From assembly GCA_031258265.1 (NCBI GenBank), contig JAIRNB010000049.1, positions 1 to 6,048 on the forward strand: 6,048 nucleotides of DNA, read 5' to 3'. The notes under the pieces were generated by a model. It worked only from the letters and a program-made list of their open reading frames with translations, was not told the DNA's origin and made no database searches. Shown here in pieces: positions 1 to 5,977 of this stretch. The stretch is from Treponema sp. (lineage in GTDB: Bacteria > Spirochaetota > Spirochaetia > Treponematales > Breznakiellaceae). Positions within the stretch are counted from its first letter, which is position 1. Each line of letters begins with the position of its first letter. A program made the translations under genes and the position numbers.

Positions 1-1788
1 GGGGCTTTCTTCCCCCCGGCCCCCGGCCTCCTTCCCCCGGAAGTCCGGGGGAAGGAGAAAGGCCGCCACCTCTCCCGCCTCGCTGCCCGTGATAGATCGC
101 AGGGCCGCTTCCCGCCTTAGGGAAAGTTCCCCGGCCTCCAGGCCCCCTCCCCCCAGGGCCGCGGCGGCTTCCGCCTCCACCGTTCTTAGACCGACCAGGA
201 GTTTTTCCCTGGCCTCCCGGTAGCGCCGGGCCCGGTCTTCCCCGCCGCCGGAGAATTCCCCCCGGATTTTCCTGTAGATTCCCTCCAGCAGGGCGTCGAT
301 CTCCCCCCGCCGTTCCGGCAGTTCCAGGATGCTCTCCTCCCCGGCGCTTTCCAGGCCGGGGATGGCAAGCCCCTGGGTCCCAAGGCGGTAGTTTTTCAGG
401 GCGGGAAATTCCCGGAAGCGGGCGGCAAACCAGGATGCGTACAGGGAAAGCCGCCGGTCCGTAAGGACCATGCCGGAGGCCGCCGGCGCGAAAAAGGGGT
501 CCCCGTCCCGGAGGGCCCGGAAGCTCCAGGTTTCCGCGGGGACAAAGCGGCCGGATTCCCCATGGGAACGGCCTTCAAAAAGGGCCCCCTTAAAGTGGGT
601 CTTTAGTTCAGGGAAGGAAAGGTCCAGACCGGCGATCCAGATAGAAGGGGCCCCCAGGACCCGGGCGAAGTCCCAGGCGCTGGTCGCCACCGATCCCCCG
701 GCCCCTAAGGTTCCTTTGGGTTCTACCCGGTCTTCGATAAAACGGCCCAGGGGAAAATGGGAACGGCAGAGAAAAACCCCCCGGAAGGGCTGGCGCAGGG
801 CCGGGGGATAGACCGCCGGTTCCGCGATAAGAGAGGTCTCCGGGGCGGGGCAGCGGTCCAGGTGGCGAAAATTCCAGTATTGGGGGTCCACAGATACGGT
901 AAAGTCCGGCCTCAGACCCCGGCGGAGGAGGAAACGCAGGCTGGTGTCCACCGCCACCACGACACAGCGTTTCCGTATCTCCCCTAGGAGGGGGGCCGTC
1001 CGGTCCAGGGAAGGCCCGGCGGCGGCGAGGAATACGGGGATTCCCCCGCCGGCCAGGATGCCCTCCAGCCGGGCGATGCCGGGCAGGTCCCGGATAGCCT
1101 CCAGGTTCCGGCCCAGATTGCGGACCCAGCGCCGGCCAAAACGCCGCAGGGTGGCGCTGTTTACCTGGCTCCGGCCGGCATAGGACCGGATTCCCCGTTC
1201 CACCCCGGCATACCAGGCCTCGTCCGCGGCCATAAGGGTCCGGTTGCGGATAAGCGCCGGGGCTCCGGGGGCGGCAAAAAGGCCCAGGGCCGCCTGGACG
1301 GCGCTTTCCCCATTGCCCCCCAGCACAAAGGCCAGGGCCTTCCCGGCCAGGAATGACGAAAGGTCCCGCTCCTCTAAGGCCCGGCGGAACAAGGCCCTCC
1401 GGCTTTCGGCGATGATCAGGGGGCGGCCGGTCTTGGCGGCAGCTTTGGCGGCGGCCTCGGCGGCGTAGCCCAGGCCGAAACCCAGGATCACGACGGGGCC
1501 CTCCCCCGCCGCCGCTCCAGCAAGCCGTTCCGCCTCCCGGACGGGGTCCCTGGGGGAATGGACATAACGGCCCCCCAGGAGCAGGGTAGGGTTCCCGGAG
1601 GGGGTGGGCTCCACCCGGATTTCATCCCCGGAAACCGGGGAGTCCCCGGCTTCCCCCTTCTTTGCCCCTTCGTTTTTTAGTTCTTCGTTTTTTAGTTCTT
1701 CTTTTTTTAACTCCTCCGCCAGGGGGCCGTACATTTTAGAGAGAATTTCAAAATTCCGGCCGCCGAAATTCCGGTTCCCGGCCCTCAT
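1..1788 (-). CDS. MAF/DUF115 family protein (motility-associated glycosyltransferase-like), 3' end outside window
   Basis: An open frame of 596 codons runs from the ATG at 1788 to the window edge without a stop. An N-terminal Rossmann-like segment carries GFGLGY (residues 103-108). The central MAF/DUF115 domain covers about 249-400: PVFLAAAGPSLD (251-262), VDTSLRFLLRRGLRPDF (280-296) with SVDPQ (299-303), and GAGGSVATSAWDFARVLGA followed by GLDLSFP (362-393). This family (PF01973, related to the pterin pyrophosphokinase MptE) includes Maf proteins that add nonulosonic acids to flagellins in other bacteria. The acceptor here is unknown. Residues 25-39 are three EELK(K/N) repeats in a charged linker. 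The tail (about 490-596) is helical, charged and not assignable. The ATG overlaps the upstream transpeptidase stop as ATGA, with only a weak ribosome binding site, so coupled translation is likely. The family call is firm; the glycosyltransferase role is inferred. Confidence 0.85.
   Translation of the reverse strand, partial: MRAGNRNFGGRNFEILSKMYGPLAEELKKEELKNEELKNEGAKKGEAGDSPVSGDEIRVEPTPSGNPTLLLGGRYVHSPRDPVREAERLAGAAAGEGPVVILGFGLGYAAEAAAKAAAKTGRPLIIAESRRALFRRALEERDLSSFLAGKALAFVLGGNGESAVQAALGLFAAPGAPALIRNRTLMAADEAWYAGVERGIRSYAGRSQVNSATLRRFGRRWVRNLGRNLEAIRDLPGIARLEGILAGGGIPVFLAAAGPSLDRTAPLLGEIRKRCVVVAVDTSLRFLLRRGLRPDFTVSVDPQYWNFRHLDRCPAPETSLIAEPAVYPPALRQPFRGVFLCRSHFPLGRFIEDRVEPKGTLGAGGSVATSAWDFARVLGAPSIWIAGLDLSFPELKTHFKGALFEGRSHGESGRFVPAETWSFRALRDGDPFFAPAASGMVLTDRRLSLYASWFAARFREFPALKNYRLGTQGLAIPGLESAGEESILELPERRGEIDALLEGIYRKIRGEFSGGGEDRARRYREAREKLLVGLRTVEAEAAAALGGGGLEAGELSLRREAALRSITGSEAGEVAAFLLPPDFRGKEAGGRGEESP
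1672..1716 (-). repeat. Tandem 15-bp repeat encoding EELK(K/N) x3 in the MAF gene
   Basis: Three consecutive 15-bp units encode EELKK, EELKN and EELKN (MAF residues 25-39). The last two units (1672-1701) are identical at the DNA level. The coding strand holds A-runs of seven and six bases. The stretch is AT-rich inside a very GC-rich gene, so repeat number or run length could vary by slippage. Loss or gain of a whole unit keeps the reading frame. Confidence 0.8.
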
Positions 1789-3659
1789 TCAAATTCCAGG
1801 TAAATGACCGTCTCCGGGGTAATGGGCTCGCCGGGGGGGGGACTCTGCCGGCGGACCCAGCCTTCCCCCTCAAATTCAATATGCAGATCCTCCCGCAGGA
1901 ACAGGGGCATCAGGCTGCGTTTGGAAAAACCGGAGAAATCGGGAACCGTGTCTTCCACCACGGGGATCTGGTCCCCTGGCAGAATCACCCTGGAAGGGTG
2001 GCTTATCTGCGGATTACGGCCCCTGGGGATTCCCAGATAATCCACCAGGGATTCGGCGGCCTGCCGGATAGCCGGGGCGGCGATTCGGCCTCCAAGAATC
2101 TCCCCCCGGGGTTTTACGATCACCAGGTAAAGAATCAGGGAGGGGGATTCCGCGGGAAGCAGGGCTATACAACTGGCGATAAAGTCGCTGCCGGAATAGG
2201 CCAGGGTTTCGGGGTCTATGATCTGGGCAGTCCCGGTCTTCACCGCCAGAGAAAGGTCCTCCACATTGGCCCTCCAGCCGGTGCCGATATTACTCGTTAC
2301 ATCCACCATGGCGGAACGGATAAGCCGGGCGGTCTCCGGCTTAATTACCTGCCGGGAGGGGCCTGAGTCCCAGGGACGGCTTGTGATCCCGTCGGGAGAA
2401 ACGATCCGGGATACCACCCTGGGGCTTACCATGACACCGTCATTGGCAATGGCGCTGGCCGCCTGGAGTACCTGCAGGGCAGAGACAGAAATCTCCTGGC
2501 CCATGGCGATAGTGGGTTTGGAACGGCCGGACCAGCGTTCAGGACCGCGGAGGAAACCGGCAGTTTCCCCCGGCATACCGCTCTGAGTCCGGGAACCAAA
2601 GCCAAAGGCCCTCAGCCCCTGGTAAAAGGGCTCCTCCTCCGTCAGGTCCGAGGCGTATGCCGCCCCGGCGTTACAGGAAACAACGATAATGTCCCTGGGC
2701 CTTACCCTGCCGTGGGCCCCCAGGCAGTTGATAAGAATCCGCTCCCCCCTGTTGGTTACATGCTCGTAATACCCATTGCAGAGGAAAGTCGTATCCCCCG
2801 TCATTACCCCCGAATCCAGAAACGCCGCCAGGGAGAAGATCTTAAACACCGAACCCGGTTCATAGGCCCAGACCGCGGGCCGGTTTATCCGCTGGTTTTC
2901 CGTGGTGGCCCTGATGTCATTGGGATCGTAGTTGGGGAGGGATGCAGAGCCCAGAATTTCACCGGTCCGGGGGTCCATGGCCATAAACAGTACCGCCTCC
3001 GCGCCGGTCTCCCCCATGGTTTCCCCCGCCAGCCGTTCCAGGATGTACTGGACATTGGAATCGATAGTCAGTACCACCTGGCCGCCCCGTTCCCCGTTCC
3101 CCGGAGAGGCCAGGTCCTTTTCGTAGGCGTATTCGATTCCCTCAAGCCCCCGGTTCTCGTCCCCCACAAAACCGATAATCTGGGATGCCAAATTCCTCTC
3201 CGGGTAGATCCGGCCCGGAATGTACTCAAGGCCGACGCCCCTCAGCTTCCCCTCCGCCTGGGCTTCCTCCACCAGCTTGATAGTCGATTCATCGATCTGC
3301 TTTTTTAGGTATACAAAATCCGTGGGGGAATAGTCGATTCGATCCCGAATATACCCGGCTTCCAGTTCCAGGATAGGGGCCAGGTCCTCCGCCAGTTCCC
3401 CGATGTCCCGGATACTGGAACGCCAGGCCGTTACGTTGGCCAGCCGGGCGTAGAGGGCCAGGACCCGGCCGTTCCGGTCCAGGATAGGCCCCCGCTCGGC
3501 AGGCCGGGCCGGCGCCCTGTTTCCCCCCCCTTCTCCGCCGCCCAGCATAAGGTAGCCGTAGCGCGCCAGAAGGGCGGCGGCGGTCAGAGACAGGATGACG
3601 ATAAAAACGGTAAAACGCCAGGAATGTTTTGGCGGTTCTCCAGTGGTGTAAGAACTCAT
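1785..3659 (-). CDS. ftsI: FtsI-type class B penicillin-binding protein (peptidoglycan D,D-transpeptidase) with PASTA domain
   Basis: A 624-residue monofunctional transpeptidase that cross-links peptidoglycan stem peptides in the periplasm, anchored in the inner membrane. A short cytoplasmic tail is followed by one membrane helix (about 14-39). The PBP dimerisation domain begins at RGPILDRNG (56-64), and IIGFVGDENRGLEGIE (161-176) is typical of the FtsI/SpoVD branch. The catalytic motifs are complete: SVFK (S270 nucleophile, K273), SCN (328-330) and KTG (474-476). Residues about 571-624 (VPDFSGFS through PPPGEPITPETVIYLEF) form one PASTA domain, as in SpoVD and some FtsI-like proteins. Length is normal for the family. 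The start ATG overlaps the signal peptidase stop (ATGA), and the stop overlaps the next start, placing it mid-operon. It lies outside any visible dcw cluster here, so a division role (FtsI) rather than a paralogue is an inference; the biochemical class is secure. Confidence 0.93.
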   Translation of the reverse strand: MSSYTTGEPPKHSWRFTVFIVILSLTAAALLARYGYLMLGGGEGGGNRAPARPAERGPILDRNGRVLALYARLANVTAWRSSIRDIGELAEDLAPILELEAGYIRDRIDYSPTDFVYLKKQIDESTIKLVEEAQAEGKLRGVGLEYIPGRIYPERNLASQIIGFVGDENRGLEGIEYAYEKDLASPGNGERGGQVVLTIDSNVQYILERLAGETMGETGAEAVLFMAMDPRTGEILGSASLPNYDPNDIRATTENQRINRPAVWAYEPGSVFKIFSLAAFLDSGVMTGDTTFLCNGYYEHVTNRGERILINCLGAHGRVRPRDIIVVSCNAGAAYASDLTEEEPFYQGLRAFGFGSRTQSGMPGETAGFLRGPERWSGRSKPTIAMGQEISVSALQVLQAASAIANDGVMVSPRVVSRIVSPDGITSRPWDSGPSRQVIKPETARLIRSAMVDVTSNIGTGWRANVEDLSLAVKTGTAQIIDPETLAYSGSDFIASCIALLPAESPSLILYLVIVKPRGEILGGRIAAPAIRQAAESLVDYLGIPRGRNPQISHPSRVILPGDQIPVVEDTVPDFSGFSKRSLMPLFLREDLHIEFEGEGWVRRQSPPPGEPITPETVIYLEFE

Positions 3660-4030
3660 CTAATACCCAGGACCTTCCCAATAATATTATCCGCCGGTAC
3701 CGGGCCGTAGGACCGGGAATCGAAGGATTGGGCCCCGTTATCCCCCAGGGCGATAAATTCCCCCTCTCCCGTCAGGGCGGCGCAGCGTTTCACCGCCACC
3801 GTCTCCCCAGGGGTATAAAAAACCACCACCTCCCCCGGAACGGGATTGTCCCAGCGCAGCAGGTAAGAACGGGAACCGGGAAGCCGGAAACCGTAACGCA
3901 GGCGGTTTATTATCAGCACGGTTCCGGGCTTTATAGCGGGACTCATGGAAGTACCTTCGGCAATTACAAAGTCAAACAAAAATAATTTCATCCCCAGGGC
4001 TACAAGTAAGGCCGCCAGGACTCCCCGCAT
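3656..4030 (-). CDS. lepB: Signal peptidase I (S26 family), unusually compact
   Basis: This membrane peptidase removes signal peptides from exported preproteins. From the ATG at 4030 it is 124 residues. One helix (about 4-23) leads straight into the nucleophile box GTSMSP (S28 catalytic). KPGTVLIINR follows, then PGEVVVFYTP, the general-base box AVKR (K81), and the conserved LGDN....S.DSR.YGPVP box (95-111). Only about 16 residues separate K81 from D97; the usual beta-rich domain II and the PGD motif after KR are absent or reduced, and GDNR reads GDNG. Other in-frame ATGs at 4081 and 4078 would add 17 or 16 residues (MMLLYRHKKRHSLYCLS), and the frame stays open to 4477, antisense to the M23 gene. 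I chose 4030 because a promoter with its -10 at 4044-4039 ends 8 nt before it, and the helix starts there. The stop overlaps the next gene as ATGA. First gene of the operon. Confidence 0.88.
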   Translation of the reverse strand: MRGVLAALLVALGMKLFLFDFVIAEGTSMSPAIKPGTVLIINRLRYGFRLPGSRSYLLRWDNPVPGEVVVFYTPGETVAVKRCAALTGEGEFIALGDNGAQSFDSRSYGPVPADNIIGKVLGIR

Positions 4031-4046
4031 AGATAAGCAGTATAAT
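4017..4046 (+). promoter_or_regulatory. Candidate promoter for the LysM-M23 gene
   Basis: A perfect TATAAT (4041-4046) is preceded, 18 nt upstream, by AGGACT (4017-4022, only 3/6 to TTGACA). The start of transcription would be near 4053, leaving about 27 nt of leader before the ATG at 4080. The leader carries a weak AAAGAAG ribosome site (4069-4075). The -10 is convincing; the -35 is poor. The -35 region lies inside the first codons of lepB. Confidence 0.45.
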
Positions 4047-4067
4047 GAATGTCTTTTCTTGTGTCGA
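4039..4067 (-). promoter_or_regulatory. Sigma-70 promoter for the lepB-ftsI-MAF operon
   Basis: On the minus strand, TCGACA (4067-4062, 5/6 to TTGACA) is followed by a 17-nt spacer and TATACT (4044-4039, 5/6 to TATAAT). Transcription would start near 4032-4030, on or next to the lepB ATG at 4030, giving a leaderless or almost leaderless message. No Shine-Dalgarno lies upstream of that ATG, which fits this reading. The -10 shares the bases 4041-4044 with the -10 of the divergent M23 gene. Confidence 0.6.
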
Positions 4068-4079
4068 TAAAGAAGCATC

Positions 4080-5375
4080 ATGTCAAGTATTGCCTTGGAA
4101 CAGCATGTTAAACGGCGGGTAAGGGTAAAACCCCTGCCCCGGCCCGCGGATTTCCGGGATTTCAGCAAGGGAAAAAACACCGGCCCCCTGCCCCTTGAGG
4201 ATCTCCTGGGGGGCGGCCGCCGGAAAACAAAATCAGCCTCTTCCCCCGGCCTTGTCCAGCGGGTAAAACACCGGCCCCATCCCTCTATCGAAATAAAAAG
4301 GGCAAAAAAAAAGGGAAAGACCCCGGAACTCAAGGCTTTCCTTAAACTTTGGCCTTCCCTGCCTCCTCTTTTTGGCAAAGCGGGATTCTTCCCCTCCTCC
4401 CATGCCGCTAAGAATTTCCCCCTGTTCCCGGTAATCGCCGCCGCCCTCACCCTTGCTATCTCCCTCGCGGCCCTCAACTGGAAATTCCCCGTCCTAAAAC
4501 TCCCCGCCGGTTCTTCCCTGGGGGGATACTTTTTTGCCGGGACCGGGGACCAAATCGACCGGGATCTGGCCTCCTATGCGGGCCTCTACCTCCAGGAAGG
4601 CCAGGGCAGCGCCGGAGAGGACGAAGAGATCCCCCTGGACTTAACAGAAACCTTTAGCTGGAAAGAGTACAAGGTAAAGAAGGGGGACACCCTTTCGGAA
4701 ATCGCCAAATCCCAGGAACTTTCCCTGGGCACCCTAATCGCCTGCAACAGTATTACTAACGCCCGCCGCCTGCGGGAAGGGGAAATCCTGCGGATTCCCA
4801 ATATGGACGGCGTTCCCCACACGGTAAAAGCCGGGGACAGCCTTTCGGGAATTTCCGCTTCCTCCGGCGTACCCCTGGCGGTGATCATGGATGTCAACGA
4901 TCTGGAAAGCGATATAATAAGCCCCGGCGCCGCTCTGTTCCTCCCCGGCGTCCGCATGCCCCAGGAAGAAATCCGCCTGGCCCTGGGGGAATCTTTTATC
5001 TATCCCCTCCGGGGCATCCTCAGCAGCCCCTATGGCTGGCGCATCGATCCCATAGCCAAAGTCGAACGCTTCCATTCCGCCATCGATCTGGCCGCCCCCC
5101 TGGGAACGCCCGTCAAAGCCGCCATGAACGGAAAAGTTTCCCGGGTAGCGGTAAATTCGGTCTACGGAATTTACATCATCGTTACCCATCCCGGAGGCTA
5201 CCAAAGCCTCTACGCCCATTTAAGCGCCGCAACGGTAAAACCCGGCAACCAGGTAATCCAGGGAGCCAAAATCGGGGAAGTAGGCAGCACCGGTTACAGC
5301 ACCGGCCCCCATTTGCATTTCGGGGTGTTTAAAAACAACAAAGCGATAAATCCCCTTGAAGTTCTTCAGCGCTGA
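4080..5375 (+). CDS. Membrane-anchored LysM-LysM-M23 murein endopeptidase (LytM/NlpD-type)
   Basis: A 431-residue cell-wall hydrolase or hydrolase activator. A long basic, proline-rich cytoplasmic tail (1-112, with KRAKKKGK at 73-80) is followed by one membrane helix (about 113-134) and an acidic periplasmic linker. Two LysM peptidoglycan-binding domains follow: 196-239 (YKVKKGDTLSEIA) and 245-289 (HTVKAGDSLSGIS). The M23 domain (about 306-427) starts with SSPYGWRIDP. Its metal and catalytic residues are all present: H332 and D336 in FHSAID, H380 in YAHLS, and H411/H413 in HLHF. It should therefore be an active zinc endopeptidase rather than an EnvC/NlpD-like degenerate activator, though both use this fold. 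The ATG at 4080 is chosen because no other in-frame Met occurs before residue 242; a TTG at codon 6 is possible. It is divergent from lepB and appears to be transcribed alone. The 112-residue cytoplasmic tail is longer than usual. Confidence 0.92.
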   Translation: MSSIALEQHVKRRVRVKPLPRPADFRDFSKGKNTGPLPLEDLLGGGRRKTKSASSPGLVQRVKHRPHPSIEIKRAKKKGKTPELKAFLKLWPSLPPLFGKAGFFPSSHAAKNFPLFPVIAAALTLAISLAALNWKFPVLKLPAGSSLGGYFFAGTGDQIDRDLASYAGLYLQEGQGSAGEDEEIPLDLTETFSWKEYKVKKGDTLSEIAKSQELSLGTLIACNSITNARRLREGEILRIPNMDGVPHTVKAGDSLSGISASSGVPLAVIMDVNDLESDIISPGAALFLPGVRMPQEEIRLALGESFIYPLRGILSSPYGWRIDPIAKVERFHSAIDLAAPLGTPVKAAMNGKVSRVAVNSVYGIYIIVTHPGGYQSLYAHLSAATVKPGNQVIQGAKIGEVGSTGYSTGPHLHFGVFKNNKAINPLEVLQR

Positions 5376-5401
5376 CACTAATATTCGGGGTGAAGTAAAA
5401 T
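5372..5401 (+). promoter_or_regulatory. Promoter for the 42-residue miniprotein
   Basis: CTGACA (5372-5377, 5/6 to TTGACA) and TAAAAT (5396-5401, 5/6 to TATAAT) are separated by 18 nt. Transcription would begin near 5408, 33 nt before the ATG at 5441. The -35 box includes the TGA stop of the M23 gene, so the small gene can be transcribed on its own. A weaker alternative is TTGAAG (5356-5361), 17 nt, TAATAT (5379-5384). Confidence 0.5.
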
Positions 5402-5408
5402 CAAAGGC

Positions 5409-5433
5409 CCCGGTGTTTTATTTATTTTCCGGG
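5409..5433 (+). promoter_or_regulatory. Leader hairpin overlapping the miniprotein ribosome binding site
   Basis: CCCGG (5409-5413) can pair with CCGGG (5429-5433) across a 15-nt, T-rich loop. The right arm contains the first bases of the GGGAGGG Shine-Dalgarno (5431-5437, 3 nt before the ATG). The stem is only 5 bp, so it could modulate translation (for example with temperature) or mean nothing. Confidence 0.25.
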
Positions 5434-5440
5434 AGGGTGC

Positions 5441-5569
5441 ATGCGTAATTTAGTGTTAATACTTATAGCCTTTATCGCGGTAATTACTTTTTTTAGAGTT
5501 TTTGGGGAAACCGCGGATGGAATGACCGGCGCCAGAGCCGAAGCGGTAAGCGCCCCCGTCAATTATTAG
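5441..5569 (+). CDS. Small membrane or secreted protein, 42 residues, unknown function
   Basis: The frame ATG to TAG encodes a 42-residue peptide. It starts MRNLVLILIAFIAVITFF (a short positive start, then a hydrophobic stretch, residues 4-18) and continues RVFGETADG into a small, alanine-rich, polar tail ending SAPVNY. A strong Shine-Dalgarno, GGGAGGG (5431-5437), sits 3 nt upstream, and a plausible promoter lies at 5372-5401. The peptide could be a single-pass inner-membrane miniprotein with a periplasmic tail, or an exported peptide cleaved after the hydrophobic core; no clear AXA site is seen near the helix end. I recognise no family. It is too short for most gene callers. Its downstream hairpin (5589-5625) could end the transcript. 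That it is translated is an inference from the start signals and the signal-like composition. Confidence 0.6.
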   Translation: MRNLVLILIAFIAVITFFRVFGETADGMTGARAEAVSAPVNY

Positions 5570-5588
5570 ACCGGATCTTGAATTAATA

Positions 5589-5625
5589 TTGGGCGCATCC
5601 CCGGCAAAGCCGGGGATGCGCCCAA
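5589..5625 (+). terminator. Perfect 17-bp hairpin after the miniprotein, possible terminator
   Basis: TTGGGCGCATCCCCGGC (5589-5605) pairs without mismatch with the complementary arm at 5609-5625 across an AAA loop. It lies 19 nt after the miniprotein stop. No run of T follows on either strand (AATCCCTAG on the plus strand), so it is not a textbook intrinsic terminator. It could be a 3'-end stabilising hairpin, a bidirectional block between units, or an extragenic repeat unit. Confidence 0.45.
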
Positions 5626-5695
5626 ATCCCTAGATCTAATCGCGCCGGGACCCGGTTTCAAACGGCGGTACTAAAATAACAGATGCAAGATAGTG

Positions 5696-5701
5696 TATAA
5701 T
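5696..5701 (+). promoter_or_regulatory. -10 box for the 89-residue gene, leaderless arrangement
   Basis: A perfect TATAAT lies 6 nt before the ATG at 5708, so transcription should start at or next to the A of that ATG. No -35 match is seen at 16-19 nt; the upstream stretch 5670-5690 is A-rich. No ribosome binding site precedes the ATG apart from a three-base AGG. This fits a leaderless message. Confidence 0.5.
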
Positions 5702-5707
5702 AGGTTT

Positions 5708-5977
5708 ATGAACGCCGGAGAAGACGCCGCGGCCCCGCCGGAAGGGGATTCTTTTGAGGCCCTGCTGGACAGTACCTGTTCCCGGCTTTGGGAGCGGAAA
5801 CTGCGTTATTCACTTAAAAGAATTCAGGAGCTGGCCGTAATTTTGGACAATACGGACCGGGAACTGGAAGAACTCCTGTTCCGGAGGAAGGCTTCCGGGG
5901 CCGGGGATTTTCCCAAGCCCCCTCCCCTTGACATTCCTTCCCCGGAGGCGGCCCGGGCGGGAAGTGAAATCCCATGA
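5708..5977 (+). CDS. Hypothetical small coiled-coil protein, 89 residues
   Basis: I do not recognise a family. From the ATG at 5708 the product is 89 residues. An acidic, alanine/proline-rich start (1-15) leads to a central helical segment (about 20-62) rich in charged and leucine residues (RLWERKLRYSLKRIQELAVILDNTDRELEELLFRR), which probably forms a coiled coil. A proline-rich tail follows (KPPPLDIPSPEAA). No signal peptide or membrane helix is seen, so it is likely cytoplasmic. A GTG at 5693 would add five residues (MYNRF) but has no ribosome site and lies across the TATAAT box, so I prefer 5708. The stop overlaps the next start as ATGA, tying it to the exported protein downstream; a partner or adaptor role for that protein is a guess. 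Confidence 0.7.
   Translation: MNAGEDAAAPPEGDSFEALLDSTCSRLWERKLRYSLKRIQELAVILDNTDRELEELLFRRKASGAGDFPKPPPLDIPSPEAARAGSEIP

Noticed and set aside
186..1807. Several short open frames on both strands within 1-1807
   Set aside because: The minus-strand MAF frame is open across 1788-1 with recognisable family motifs. The others are arginine/proline-rich shadows caused by high GC.
1804..3308. Plus-strand open frames of up to 198 codons across the transpeptidase gene
   Set aside because: They are antisense to a full-length transpeptidase with all catalytic motifs, and none has a recognisable domain or start signal.
4031..4477. Upstream extension of the signal peptidase frame to a 273-residue protein
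   Set aside because: The extra residues lie antisense to well-supported M23 coding sequence, show no signal-peptidase motif and are arginine-rich low-complexity translation. The promoter and helix support a start at 4030.
4586..5219. Minus-strand open frames of 123 and 161 codons opposite the M23 gene
   Set aside because: They are antisense shadows of LysM and M23 coding sequence, with no ribosome site or family resemblance.
5565..5640. ATTAGA / TCTAAT inverted ends around the 17-bp hairpin, as a possible small mobile repeat
   Set aside because: Only six bases match and there are no target-site duplications, so it is not evidence for a mobile element.
5645..5663. Small palindromes CCGGGACCCGG and GTTTCAAAC upstream of the 89-residue gene
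   Set aside because: Loops of one base cannot form stable RNA hairpins, and such short palindromes are expected by chance in this GC-rich DNA. An operator is possible but unsupported.
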